Of a stretch of 64,000 nt of DNA, positions 33,461 to 42,348 are shown in pieces (positions within the stretch are counted from its first letter, which is position 1; every line of letters starts with the position of its first letter). The notes below the pieces were generated by a model. The model saw only the letters and a program-made list of their open reading frames with translations. It did not search any database and was not told the origin of the DNA. Both the position numbers and the translations under genes were made by a program. This stretch comes from Umezawaea sp042738955 (lineage in GTDB: Bacteria; Actinomycetota; Actinomycetes; Mycobacteriales; Pseudonocardiaceae): NCBI RefSeq assembly GCF_042738955.1, contig NZ_JBHYHC010000049.1, positions 1 through 64,000 on the forward strand. Direction: 5' to 3'.

Positions 33461-33513
33461 GTGGACACGGTTGGGCGCAGTGGTCCACATCGGACCGCGT
33501 GGACCAAGTGGTC
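33461..33513. promoter_or_regulatory. Four phased GTGGWC boxes between S8 and SigC-like genes
   Basis: GTGGAC at 33461, GTGGTC at 33480, GTGGAC at 33499 and GTGGTC at 33508: spacings 19, 19 and 9 bases. Two of them form the near-palindromes TGGTCCA and TGGACCA. They sit in the 202-base spacer of the divergent S8-CHAT operon and the second sigma gene, so they may bind a shared regulator. Confidence 0.5.
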
Positions 33514-33578
33514 GAACACGCCGGTTTGGGCCATCGGACGGGTTGAACTCCGGGTCCCGCCGGCCCGTACTAGCAGGT

Positions 33579-34154
33579 GTGAGGCTGCTGAGGTGCGACG
33601 ACGCCGAGATCACCCGACTGGCGCTCCGGGTCCGCGACGGGGACGGGTCGGCGACCGAGCCGTTCGTGCGCGCCACCCAGGCCGACGTGTGGCGGTTCGT
33701 CGCCCACCTGGCCGGTGACGTCCAGCTGGCCGACGACCTGACCCAGGACACGTACCTGCGCGCCCTCCCCAGCCTGGCCCGTTTCGAAGGCCGGTCGTCC
33801 GGCCGGACGTGGCTGCTCTCGATCGCCCGACGCGTGGTCGCGGACCACATCCGGGCGGCGAAGGTCCGGCCCAGGGTGGCAGGCGTGGAGGACTGGGCGC
33901 GGGTCGTGGAGGCGGGGCAGTCCGGGGACCTGCCGGGGTTCGACGAAGGCGTGGCGCTGAACGCGGTGGTGTCCTCACTGGAACCGGACCGCCGCACGGC
34001 GTTCGTGCTGACGCAGTGGCTGGGGATGCCGTACGCCGACGCGGCGATCGTGTGCGAGTGCCCGGTGGGGACGATCCGGTCGCGGGTGGCACGGGCGCGG
34101 GAGGACCTGGTGGCACTGCTGGGGTCCACGACGGGGGAGCGGTCGGTGGGATGA
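33579..34154 (+). CDS. ECF sigma factor, SigC-like
   Basis: 191 residues. Region 2 FVRATQADVWRFVAHLAGDV and ADDLTQDTYLRALPSLARFEG, then SSGRTWLLSIARRVVADHI, and region 4 RRTAFVLTQWLGMPYADAA with VGTIRSRVARAREDLV. This order and wording match the SigC group of actinobacterial ECF factors, which lack a dedicated anti-sigma gene; none is seen here either. The GTG at 33579 follows TACTAG (33568-33573) by 5 bases, so the mRNA may be leaderless. Divergent from the S8-sigma-CHAT operon. Confidence 0.88.
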   Translation: MRLLRCDDAEITRLALRVRDGDGSATEPFVRATQADVWRFVAHLAGDVQLADDLTQDTYLRALPSLARFEGRSSGRTWLLSIARRVVADHIRAAKVRPRVAGVEDWARVVEAGQSGDLPGFDEGVALNAVVSSLEPDRRTAFVLTQWLGMPYADAAIVCECPVGTIRSRVARAREDLVALLGSTTGERSVG

Positions 34155-34242
34155 CCGGCTGATCGGGACCGTCCCTTCACGGGATCCCCTGCCGCACCTC
34201 CGTCGAAGTCACCGGGAACCAGGTGGTTCGGCAGGCCGACTG

Positions 34243-35382
34243 GTGGGGGTGGAGCGAGGGGTGCGGGTGGTGGTGCCGGTCGTGTTGACCGGAGCCATGG
34301 GGTTTTCGATGGTGCCGTTGTTCCTGTTGGGGACGATGGCGTCGGCGCTGGTCGGGGAGTTCGGCATCGGGCGGCCGTTGCTCGGGGTGTTGGTCACCGC
34401 GGGGTTCGGGGTCGCGGCGGCCTTGTCGTTGGTGATCGGGCCGGTGGTCGACGCGGTGGGGGCGCGGCGGTCCGCTGTCGCCCTGTTCGTGGTGAGCGGG
34501 GTGGCGCTGGTGGTGTTCGCCACGGCGGCGCACTACCTGGTGCTGGTCGTCGCCGTCGGGGTGGCCGGGGTGCCGCAGGCGTTGGCGAACCCGTCCACCA
34601 ACAAGATCGTCGCGGCCGTGGTGCCGCCCGCTCGGCGTGGCGGGGTGATCGGGCTCAAGCAGTCCGGGGTCCAGTTGGGGGCGTTCGTCGCCGGGCTGCC
34701 GTTGGCGTGGATCGCCGACGGGGTGGGGTGGCGGGTCGCCGTGGGCGTGGCCGCCGGGTTGGCGTTCCTGTTCGCCGGGGCCGGGTTGCTGCTGCCCGCC
34801 GACCCCGAGCCCGCGCGGGTGCCGAAGTTCGGGGTGTCCTTGTCCGCGGGGCCCGCGGTGTGGTGGCTGCTCGGGTTCTCCGTGCTGCTCGGGGCCGGGA
34901 TCGCGGCGGTGAACACCTACGTGGCGCTGTTCGCGGAGCAGGAACTCGGGTTCGGCGTGCGGGTCGCGGCCGCGCTGGTGGCCGCGCTCGGGGTGACCGG
35001 GATCGTGGGGCGGATCGTGTGGACGCGGCTGGGCAGTCCCGGACTGCTGGTGCCGTTGTGCCTGGCCGCGGTGGTGGCCGTGGTGGCGCTGCTGCTGTCG
35101 CCGGTGGTGTGGAGCGGGCTGGCGTGGGTCGGGGTGCTGGGGGTCGGCGGGTTCGCCGTGGCCGCCAACGCGGTGTCGATGGCGGCGGTCGTGGCCGCGT
35201 CCACGCCGAAGTCGACCGGACGTGACTCGGCGCTGGTGTCGGCCGGGTTCTTCACCGGGTTCGCCGTGGGACCACCGGTGTTCGGGCTGCTGGTGGACGG
35301 CCTCGGGTACTCGGCCGGGTGGGTCGTGGTGGCGGTGGAGTTCGCGCTCGCCGCCTGCGTCGTGGCGGTGTGGCGGTCGTGA
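34243..35382 (+). CDS. MFS transporter
   Basis: About 379 residues, 12 predicted membrane helices. The loop between helices 2 and 3 has DAVGARRSAV, a reduced MFS motif A. The start is uncertain: GTG 34243 is the longest, GTG 34261 has GGAG 6 bases upstream and is equally good. Stop overlaps the next gene (GH88-like) by 4 bases, so it is likely an importer or exporter of the glycuronide that enzyme cleaves. Confidence 0.85.
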   Translation: MGVERGVRVVVPVVLTGAMGFSMVPLFLLGTMASALVGEFGIGRPLLGVLVTAGFGVAAALSLVIGPVVDAVGARRSAVALFVVSGVALVVFATAAHYLVLVVAVGVAGVPQALANPSTNKIVAAVVPPARRGGVIGLKQSGVQLGAFVAGLPLAWIADGVGWRVAVGVAAGLAFLFAGAGLLLPADPEPARVPKFGVSLSAGPAVWWLLGFSVLLGAGIAAVNTYVALFAEQELGFGVRVAAALVAALGVTGIVGRIVWTRLGSPGLLVPLCLAAVVAVVALLLSPVVWSGLAWVGVLGVGGFAVAANAVSMAAVVAASTPKSTGRDSALVSAGFFTGFAVGPPVFGLLVDGLGYSAGWVVVAVEFALAACVVAVWRS

Positions 35383-36302
35383 CCGCCCTGGAGGACGTGC
35401 TCGACCGGGTCGACCGGACGCTCGCGCAGGTGGGGGAGCGGTTTCCGTTGCACGCGGACCCGGTGACCGGGGAGTGGCGGACCACGGCCCGCGGGTCGTG
35501 GGCGGCCGGGTGCTGGGTGGGGCTGCTGTGGTTGCGCGCCAAGGCGACCGGGGCCGTGCGGGACGCCGAGGCGTGGAGCCGGAAGCTGGCCTGCTGGGTC
35601 GACGCGGACACCGCCACGCAGGGGCTGATCCTCTGGTACGGGGCCGCCGCCGGTGCACGGCTGGGGCTGTCCGACGAGCCGGTGGCGCTGGCGCGACGAG
35701 GGGCGCGGTCGTTGGCCGGGCGGTTCGACGCGCGGGCCGGGGTCGTGCCGTGGGGGACGGCGTTCGGGGACGACGGCACCGTCCGCGCGAGGGTGGACGG
35801 GGTGCCGGGAACCCTGCCGTTGCTGGCGTGGGCCGGGGAAGAGGACGTCGCGCGGGCCCACGCCGGGCAGCACCTCCGGCTGTGCCGCGACCGGGCCGGG
35901 TGGCGGTGGGACGGCGAGACCTGGTGGCCGGAGGACGAGCCGCCGGTCGGGTGGAGCCGCGGTGAGGCGTGGTGGATGCTCGCCGCCGCCGACGCCCGCA
36001 CGTGGCTCGACAACGACGACCTCGTGCCCGAGTGGCCGGGCCTGGTGCCGACCGCCCGGCGGGGCGGCGGGCCGCTCGACACGTCGGCCGCCGCGATCGC
36101 CGCCGTGGCGCTGCTCAAACTCGGGCGGCACGAGCAGGCCGCGGCGGTGGTGCGGGAACTGGAGGAGCGGCACCTGGTCGAGGGCAGGCTGGTCGACGGC
36201 TGCTACGACCCGCACGTCGGCCGCGAACTGGTGTGGGGCGACTTCTTCTTCGCACTGGCGCTCGCGATCGAGGCCGGGCTGGTCACCGCGCACGCGCTCT
36301 AG
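35379..36302 (+). CDS. GH88-like unsaturated glucuronyl hydrolase
   Basis: 307 residues with no signal peptide. (Alpha/alpha)6-barrel pattern of GH88/GH105: GSWAAGCWVGLLWLRAKATG, SRGEAWWMLAAADART and LDTSAAAIAAVALLKLG, with conserved Trp and Asp residues. These cytoplasmic enzymes remove 4,5-unsaturated uronic acid from oligosaccharides produced by polysaccharide lyases. Shorter than the usual 370 or so residues. GTG start overlaps the MFS stop; its 3' end overlaps the convergent acyl-CoA dehydrogenase by 20 bases. Confidence 0.75.
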   Translation: MTALEDVLDRVDRTLAQVGERFPLHADPVTGEWRTTARGSWAAGCWVGLLWLRAKATGAVRDAEAWSRKLACWVDADTATQGLILWYGAAAGARLGLSDEPVALARRGARSLAGRFDARAGVVPWGTAFGDDGTVRARVDGVPGTLPLLAWAGEEDVARAHAGQHLRLCRDRAGWRWDGETWWPEDEPPVGWSRGEAWWMLAAADARTWLDNDDLVPEWPGLVPTARRGGGPLDTSAAAIAAVALLKLGRHEQAAAVVRELEERHLVEGRLVDGCYDPHVGRELVWGDFFFALALAIEAGLVTAHAL

Positions 36303-37398
36303 CCCGCAGCACGGCGCGGGCGGTCTCCGACACGTGCAGCTCGTCGGCCCCGTCGAGGATGCGGGCGGCACGGCCGAGCCGGGCGAGCATCGGCAACGGG
36401 GTGTCGGACGTCAGGCCTTCAGCGCCGAACACCTGGGTCGCGGAGTCGACCACCTGGTGCAGGGTCCGGGCGGCGGCGACCTTGGCCAGGCCGATCTCGG
36501 TGCGGGCGGGCCGGTCCTCCGCGACCAGCGCCGCGGCCTGGTGGACCAGCGCGCGGGCCGAGCGCAGGGCCAGCAGCGCCTCGAACACGTGCTGCCGCAC
36601 CAGTTGGCGGTCCGCCAGCACGCCGTCGCCGATGCGGCGGGTCGCCGCGCGGTCGCACATCAGGTCGAACGCCCGCTCGGCCTGGCCGAGCCACCGCAGG
36701 CAGCGCAGCGTCCGCCCGAGCGCCAGCCTGCCGCCCGCGACAGCGAGTCCGGAGCCCGGTTCGCCCAGCAGGTTCTCGGCGGGCACGGGCACGTCGACCA
36801 GCTCGATCTCGACCTGGCCCGCCGCCCCGAGCACCGGGAGTTCCCGCACCACGCGGAAACCCGGCGTGTCGGTGGGCACGACGAACAGTGAGAGGCCCTC
36901 GGGCGACCGGGCCAGGACCGTCGTGAACGCCGCGTGCGCCGCGCCCGTGGTGAACCACTTGCGGCCGGTCAGCAGCCAGCCGTCGGCGACGCGGTCGGCG
37001 CGGGTGCGGACGGCGGACGGGTCCGAGCCCGCGACCTCCGGCTCGGTCATGGCGTAGCTGCCGGTGATCGCGCCGGACACCAGCGGGCCGACGTACCGCT
37101 CGCGCACGGCGGGAGTGGCGTGCGCGCCCAGCATCCGCACGTCCAGCAGGCTCGCCGAGCCCAGCGCGGCCGGACCGTGGTCGCTGCGGCCCTCGGCCTC
37201 CGCCAGCGCGAAGTAGTCCGCCAGCCCGAGCCCGCCACCGCCGTGCTCCACGGGGAGTGGCAAGGCCCACAACCCCCGCCGCCTCGCGGTCGCGCGCAGG
37301 ACCGCCAAGGCCTCGCGCGCGGGTTCCCCACCCGCGTCGAGCGTGCTCTCGACGGGTTCGACCTCGTCCACCACGAAACCGGAAACCTTGTCAAGCAA
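36283..37398 (-). CDS. Acyl-CoA dehydrogenase
   Basis: 371 residues. Acyl-CoA dehydrogenase middle domain YAMTEPEVAGSDPSAVRTRA with flavin contacts and GRKWFTTGAA; C-terminal helical bundle with RQHVFEALLALRSARALVHQ and QVFGAEGLTSDTPL. Oxidises an acyl-CoA with FAD. The start is probably TTG 37398: AGGAGG stands 6 bases before it. Upstream frame to 37530 is unlikely. Divergent from a CoA-transferase/AMP-ligase pair across 95 bases; the three may form one acid-activation and dehydrogenation pathway. Confidence 0.87.
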   Translation of the reverse strand: MLDKVSGFVVDEVEPVESTLDAGGEPAREALAVLRATARRRGLWALPLPVEHGGGGLGLADYFALAEAEGRSDHGPAALGSASLLDVRMLGAHATPAVRERYVGPLVSGAITGSYAMTEPEVAGSDPSAVRTRADRVADGWLLTGRKWFTTGAAHAAFTTVLARSPEGLSLFVVPTDTPGFRVVRELPVLGAAGQVEIELVDVPVPAENLLGEPGSGLAVAGGRLALGRTLRCLRWLGQAERAFDLMCDRAATRRIGDGVLADRQLVRQHVFEALLALRSARALVHQAAALVAEDRPARTEIGLAKVAAARTLHQVVDSATQVFGAEGLTSDTPLPMLARLGRAARILDGADELHVSETARAVLRARARAR

Positions 37399-37493
37399 GG
37401 AAAACCTCCTGCCCTCGTTTCCCACCGGCCGGGAACCCCGGCGGGTGGCCGTCCGACTCCTGGGAGGCAACGCCAACGGCACAGGAGGTTCCC

Positions 37494-39155
37494 GTGACCC
37501 TGCACCTCGACCGGACGTCGACCGATCCACCGCTGACCTCCACCGCGATCACCGTGCGGGGGACCTCGGCGGCGGCCGACGTCCTCGGCGCGCTCCTCCA
37601 GCAGTCGGGCGCGGAGGTGTCCCGGTTCCCGGACGCGGGTGGTCTCGCGGCGCGGGCGGACGGTCTCGACGTCGAGTGGGCCGGGCCGGTGCGCGGCGGC
37701 GAGGTGGTCGACGAGGTCACGGCGCAGGCGGTGTGCGGGCCGATGCACGTCCACGGCCGCAGCACCGGAGCCCCGGCGGGTCTGGGCCTGGACTACTGCG
37801 GCACGGCGGCGGGGGTGCTCGCGGGAACGGGCCTGCTGGCGGCCAGGGTGGGCGCGCTGCGCGGCGGCGGGGCGGGCGAGGTGACCACCAGCGTGGCGCA
37901 GGCCGCGCTGCTCACAGTGTCGCAGTACCTCGCGGCGGCGGGCGCTCCGGACGGCGAGGCCGCGCCGATCGGCCCCGGTGGTCCTCCGTTCCTCAGCTCG
38001 GACGGCGTGCTGTTCGAGGTCGAGGCGCTAGATCCCGCGGTGTGGCAGGCGTTCTGGACCCGTGTCGGCGCGGCGAACGCCGACATCGCCGCCGGGTGGC
38101 GGCCGTTCCAGTTCCGCTACGCCACGGCCGCCGCGCCGTTGCCCGCGGGCCTCGCGGAGGCCGCCGCACGACTTCGGTTCCCCGAACTGGTCGAGCACGC
38201 CGAGCGGTCCGCCATGAGCATCTGCGAGCTGGTGCCGTTCGCCCGCAGGCGGGCCGAGTTCGACGCCCTTCCGGCGTGGGAACTCGCGCCGCTGGGCACG
38301 GGATTCGATGACGTGGGCCCGAAAGCGGCCACGACGGCGGCTCCGCTGGCGGGGATCGTCGTGCTGGAGGCGGGGCGGCGCGTGCAGGCCCCGCTGGCCG
38401 CGCACCTGCTGCGGCTGCTGGGCGCGGACGTCGTGCGGATCGAGCCGCCGGGCGGGGATCCGTTGCGGGGCATGCCACCCACGTGCGGCGACACCTCGGC
38501 GCGGTGGCTCGCGCTCAACCGCGGCAAGTCCGCGCGGGAGGTCGACATCAAAGACCCGCGCGACCGGGACGTGCTGCGGGACGTGGTGTCCACGGCGGAC
38601 GTGTTCCTGCACAACTGGGCTCCGGGCAAGGCCGAGCAACTCGGGCTCGGCGCGGAGGACCTGGTGGCGGTGAACCCCGCGCTGGTCCACGTGCACACGT
38701 CGGGGTGGGCCGGGCGGCTGGCGGACGCGCCGCTGGGCACGGACTTCATGGCGCAGGCCCGCACCGGGCTGGGCGAGCTGCTGCGCCCCGCCGACGAGCC
38801 GCCCGCGCCGTCGCTGATGACGCTGCTCGACGTCCTCGGCGGACTGCTGGGCGCGCACGCGACCGTGGCCGCGCTGCTGTCCCGCGAGCTGACCGGCCGG
38901 GGCGTCCGGTGCGAGTCGTCGCTGCTGGCCGCCGCGGACCTGCTGCAACTACGGGCGAAAGGTCGTCCGGCACCGGGTTTCCGCCGCCCGGAACGGCGAA
39001 CCGATGGGTGGTGGGTCGCCGCCGAGTCCACAGTGGATGAAGTGCGCGTGACCGACGACCTGGCGACCGTCCCCGGCGACCCGCGGTTCGCCGACGCCGT
39101 CCACCTCGACGAAGACCGATGTCCGGCCGTGCTCACACCCTGGGGGTTCCGATGA
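37494..39155 (+). CDS. Long CaiB/BaiF-type CoA-transferase
   Basis: 553 residues, much longer than the usual 390-410. The second half (about 275-553) has the family core, with LAGIVVLEAGRRVQAPLAAHLLRLLGA, VVRIEPPGGDPLR, WLALNRGKSAR and VFLHNWAPGKAEQLGLG. The first half (about 20-240) looks like a second, diverged CaiB-type unit (GLDYCGTAAGVLAGTGLLAA), so this may be a fused pseudo-dimer; CaiB enzymes normally work as interlocked homodimers. GTG 37494 has AGGAGG upstream; stop overlaps the ligase ATG. Confidence 0.82.
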   Translation: MTLHLDRTSTDPPLTSTAITVRGTSAAADVLGALLQQSGAEVSRFPDAGGLAARADGLDVEWAGPVRGGEVVDEVTAQAVCGPMHVHGRSTGAPAGLGLDYCGTAAGVLAGTGLLAARVGALRGGGAGEVTTSVAQAALLTVSQYLAAAGAPDGEAAPIGPGGPPFLSSDGVLFEVEALDPAVWQAFWTRVGAANADIAAGWRPFQFRYATAAAPLPAGLAEAAARLRFPELVEHAERSAMSICELVPFARRRAEFDALPAWELAPLGTGFDDVGPKAATTAAPLAGIVVLEAGRRVQAPLAAHLLRLLGADVVRIEPPGGDPLRGMPPTCGDTSARWLALNRGKSAREVDIKDPRDRDVLRDVVSTADVFLHNWAPGKAEQLGLGAEDLVAVNPALVHVHTSGWAGRLADAPLGTDFMAQARTGLGELLRPADEPPAPSLMTLLDVLGGLLGAHATVAALLSRELTGRGVRCESSLLAAADLLQLRAKGRPAPGFRRPERRTDGWWVAAESTVDEVRVTDDLATVPGDPRFADAVHLDEDRCPAVLTPWGFR

Positions 39156-40717
39156 CCGCGACGGCGCTGCTCGACCTCGTCCCGACCGCCCTGCGCAGGC
39201 GGTGGGCCGACCTCGGCCTCTACCCGGACCACGACCTGTACGACCTGTTCTCCGTCCAGGTGTTCCTGCACCCCGACCGGCCCGCCGTGGTCGACGACGA
39301 GGGCGTGATCACCTACGCGGGCCTCAACGCGCTGGCCCTGCGGTACGCCGCGGCCTTGCGCGCCACCGGGGTGGACGCCGGTGACGTCGTGGCGACGCAG
39401 CTGGCGAACTCCCGGCACGCGTGCGCCGTCGACCTCGCCGTGGCGGCGCTCGGCGGGGTGGTGCTGCCGTTCCCCGTCGGTCGCGGCGCGCGGGAGGCGC
39501 GCTCGCTGATCGGCCGCAGCCGAGCCGTCGCCGCGGTGGTGGAGCCCGCCGCCGTACCCGGCATCCGCGCCCTGGAACTCCCGACGCTGCACCACGTCCT
39601 GACATCGGACGACCTGGCCAACAGGGAGGCGCGTGCGATCACTCCCGTCCGGTCCGACCCGGACGGGTCCGCGCGGATCCTGGTGTCGTCGGGGTCGGAG
39701 TCCGAGCCGAAGATGGTGCTGTACTCCCACAACGCTCTGCTGGGCGGTCGCGGCGCGTTCGTCGGCAGGCTGATCCCGCCGGGGGAGGAGTTGCGGGCGC
39801 TGTTCCTGGTGCCGCTGGCGTCGTCGTTCGGCAGCAACGGCACGACCGTGACGCTCGCGCGGCACGGCGGAACCGTGGTGGCGCAGGCGAAGTTCACCCC
39901 CGAGGCCACGCTGGACCTGGTCGAGCGCGCCCGGCCGACGCACCTGTTCGGCGTGCCGACCATGTTCCGGATGCTGGTGGACCACCCGCGGCTCGCCACC
40001 ACCGACACCTCGTCGATCCGGGTGATCGCCCCCGGCGGCGCGCAACTGGACGCCGTGACCGCGGCGGCGTGCCGGGAGGCGTTCGACTGCGTCGTGGTCA
40101 ACGTCTACGGCTCGGCCGACGGCGTCAACTGCCACACCGCGCTCGACGACCCGCCGGAGCGCGCCACCGGCGCGGGCAGGCCGAACCCGGCCGTGGCGGA
40201 GATCCGGATCGTCGACGACGCCCTGAACCCGGTGCCGGACGGGCAGGTCGGCGAGATCGTCGCGCGCGGCCCGATGACGCCGATGCGCTACCTCGGCGAC
40301 GACACCCTGAACGAGCGCCACCGCACGCCGGACGGCTGGGTGCGCACCGGCGACCTCGGCGTGCTCGACGCCGACGGCTACCTCGACGTCGTGGGACGCC
40401 GCAAGGACATCGTGATCCGCGGCGGCGACAACATCAGCCCCGTCGAGGTGGAACAGCTGCTCGTCGGCCATCCCGCCGTGCGCGACGCGGCGTGCGTCGG
40501 CGTGCCGGACGAGCTGATGGGCGAACGCCTGTGCGCGTGCCTCGTGCTCGTCGAGGGGGCGACCGTGGCGGTGGAGGACCTGGGGACGTTCCTGGGAGCG
40601 GCGGGGCTGGCCCGCTACAAGCACCCGGAACGCCTGCTGGTGCTGGAGGAACTGCCGCTGAGCCCGGCGGGCAAGGTCGACAAGGACGCTCTGCGCCGCC
40701 GGATCGGCCTAGGCTGA
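39152..40717 (+). CDS. Acyl/aryl-CoA synthetase-like adenylate-forming enzyme
   Basis: 521 residues of the ANL superfamily. A3-type P-loop is unusual, SSGSESEPKMVLYSH instead of TSGTTGxPKG. Other motifs are normal: VNVYGSADG, GWVRTGDLG, GRRKDIVIRGGDNISP and the C-terminal catalytic Lys in SPAGKVDKD. Activates a carboxylic acid as acyl-AMP then acyl-CoA. Overlaps the CoA-transferase by 4 bases. The altered P-loop (no TGT, no KG) may change ATP handling. The substrate is not evident. Confidence 0.88.
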   Translation: MTATALLDLVPTALRRRWADLGLYPDHDLYDLFSVQVFLHPDRPAVVDDEGVITYAGLNALALRYAAALRATGVDAGDVVATQLANSRHACAVDLAVAALGGVVLPFPVGRGAREARSLIGRSRAVAAVVEPAAVPGIRALELPTLHHVLTSDDLANREARAITPVRSDPDGSARILVSSGSESEPKMVLYSHNALLGGRGAFVGRLIPPGEELRALFLVPLASSFGSNGTTVTLARHGGTVVAQAKFTPEATLDLVERARPTHLFGVPTMFRMLVDHPRLATTDTSSIRVIAPGGAQLDAVTAAACREAFDCVVVNVYGSADGVNCHTALDDPPERATGAGRPNPAVAEIRIVDDALNPVPDGQVGEIVARGPMTPMRYLGDDTLNERHRTPDGWVRTGDLGVLDADGYLDVVGRRKDIVIRGGDNISPVEVEQLLVGHPAVRDAACVGVPDELMGERLCACLVLVEGATVAVEDLGTFLGAAGLARYKHPERLLVLEELPLSPAGKVDKDALRRRIGLG

Positions 40718-40756
40718 GCCGGACGGGGTGGGGCGTCGCCGCCCCACCCCGCGGGC

Positions 40757-41536
40757 TCACTTCATCGCGTCGGCGATGGTCTTGGCGTTGACGCGGTAGA
40801 CGCCCAGCAGGTCGAGGTCGTCGGCCGGGTAGTTGACGATCATCACCTGCTTCGCGGGCGAGTCCGCCAGCACGGTGCCGGTGCTCATGTGGGTGTTCTC
40901 GAACACGAACTGCGGCCCCTTGCCGGACAGGTCGGCCACCTGGGACGCGGTGATCGGCTCGGGCCCGTAGACGCCGAGCACCTGCGCGCCCGCGAGGTCC
41001 GCGGCGTAGCCGACGAACGCCTGCGCCACGACCTTCGGCTGCTGCCCGCCCGGCCACGCGGCCTTCACCTGGCCCGCGAGCGCGGTGTACTCGGTGTCGA
41101 AGGACGCGGTCCACTTCGCCGCGGCCTCCTTGGTGCCGAACAACTCCCCGAGCCTCGTCACCTCGGCCTTGACCTTGTCGCGCGAGTTGTCCAGCGCGAC
41201 CTCGACGGTCTTCGCGTCCGACCCGGCCGCGTCGGTGATCTTCTTGGCGAAGCCCTCGAACGGCGCGAACAGCACGAAGTCCGCGTCGGCGACGGCCGCC
41301 AAGTCGGACGGCTTCGGGTCGTAGTCCGGGGCGTGCATCACGGACTGGGGCACGATCACCTTCACGTCGGTCGCGCCCGCCGCCTTGGCGAACCCCGCCT
41401 CCCACGTCGTGGTCGCGACGACCTTGGGGCCGTCGGACTTGGCGGCGGGCGTCGTCGGGGCGCCTGCCCCGCAGCCCGCCAGCAGCGCCGAGGCGACTAG
41501 TGCGGCGAGACCGCTTCGTGGGGTGAGGACTGCCAT
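40757..41536 (-). CDS. Metal ABC transporter substrate-binding lipoprotein (ZnuA/MntC-like)
   Basis: 259 residues. Lipoprotein signal with lipobox LLAGC (Cys near residue 22). Cluster A-I fold pattern: VVATTTWEAGFAKAAG, SVMHAPDYDPKPSDL with the first His, and VFENTHMSTG later. Zn/Mn-type binders usually have three His plus Glu/Asp; here H68-like, a second His in FENTHMS and acidic residues are visible, but the long His-rich loop of ZnuA is missing. Last gene of a three-gene operon; its start lies 40 bases inside the permease gene. Confidence 0.85.
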   Translation of the reverse strand: MAVLTPRSGLAALVASALLAGCGAGAPTTPAAKSDGPKVVATTTWEAGFAKAAGATDVKVIVPQSVMHAPDYDPKPSDLAAVADADFVLFAPFEGFAKKITDAAGSDAKTVEVALDNSRDKVKAEVTRLGELFGTKEAAAKWTASFDTEYTALAGQVKAAWPGGQQPKVVAQAFVGYAADLAGAQVLGVYGPEPITASQVADLSGKGPQFVFENTHMSTGTVLADSPAKQVMIVNYPADDLDLLGVYRVNAKTIADAMK

Positions 41537-42348
41537 GCGGTGGTTCTCCGTTCGGGGATCAGGTGGGCGGCGAGGGCGATGACCCCCGCCAGGAGCACGA
41601 GGACCGGGCCGGGTGGCTGGTCCAGGAGAAGGGCGAGGGTGAACCCGGCCAGGTTGACCACGACGCCGATGCCGACCGCCCACGCGGCCATGCCGGTCAG
41701 CGAGTGGGCCAACCGCCGGGCGGCCAGCGCGGGCAGCAGGGTGAGGGCGTCGACCAGCAGCGCGCCGGTCAGCCGGATCGCGCCCGCCACGGCGATCGCG
41801 ACCAGCACCAGCAGCACCGTCGTGAGCCGCTCGACCCGGACCCCCGAGCACGCGGCCAACTCCCGGTCGTGCAGCAGCAGCGCGAGTTGTTCGCGGCGCA
41901 GGAAGAACAGGCCGGGTACGACCACCGCCAGCACGGCGAGCAGCACGACGTCACCGGTGCGCGTCGCCAGGATCGACCCCCACAGCAGCTCGAACGCGCC
42001 CGCGGCGTTGACCCCGGAGATCGACAGGAGCAGCAGCGCCGCCGCGATGGCGAGGCTCATCAACAGCCCCATCGCGCCGGACAGGCCGGTGGAGCTGCGG
42101 GCCAGCGGGGCGAGGCCCGCGCCCGACAGTCCACACGCGACCACCGCGCACAGCAACGGGTCCACGCCCGTCAGCAGGCCGAAGGCGATGCCCAGCAGGG
42201 CGATGTGCATCATCGCGAACCGCACCGGGACGATGTCCAGGCCGATGATGACCACGCCGACGATCGGCAGCCCGATCGCGCCGAGCAGCAAGGCGAACGC
42301 CGCCCGCTGGACGGACCCGAGCGCCAGCAGGTCCAGGAACCCGGTCAC
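41497..42348 (-). CDS. Metal ABC transporter permease (ZnuB-like)
   Basis: 283 residues, about 8-9 transmembrane helices. ABC-3 family, with SGAMGLLMSLAIAAALLLL and LTGALLVDALTLLPALAAR, the latter being the conserved cytoplasmic loop contacting the ATPase. GTG 42348 overlaps the ATPase stop by 4 bases. Confidence 0.87.
   Translation of the reverse strand: MTGFLDLLALGSVQRAAFALLLGAIGLPIVGVVIIGLDIVPVRFAMMHIALLGIAFGLLTGVDPLLCAVVACGLSGAGLAPLARSSTGLSGAMGLLMSLAIAAALLLLSISGVNAAGAFELLWGSILATRTGDVVLLAVLAVVVPGLFFLRREQLALLLHDRELAACSGVRVERLTTVLLVLVAIAVAGAIRLTGALLVDALTLLPALAARRLAHSLTGMAAWAVGIGVVVNLAGFTLALLLDQPPGPVLVLLAGVIALAAHLIPERRTTAWQSSPHEAVSPH

Noticed and set aside
36283..40717. Core of an NRPS/PKS biosynthetic cluster
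   Set aside because: The ligase lacks a carrier protein or condensation/ketosynthase partner within several kilobases.
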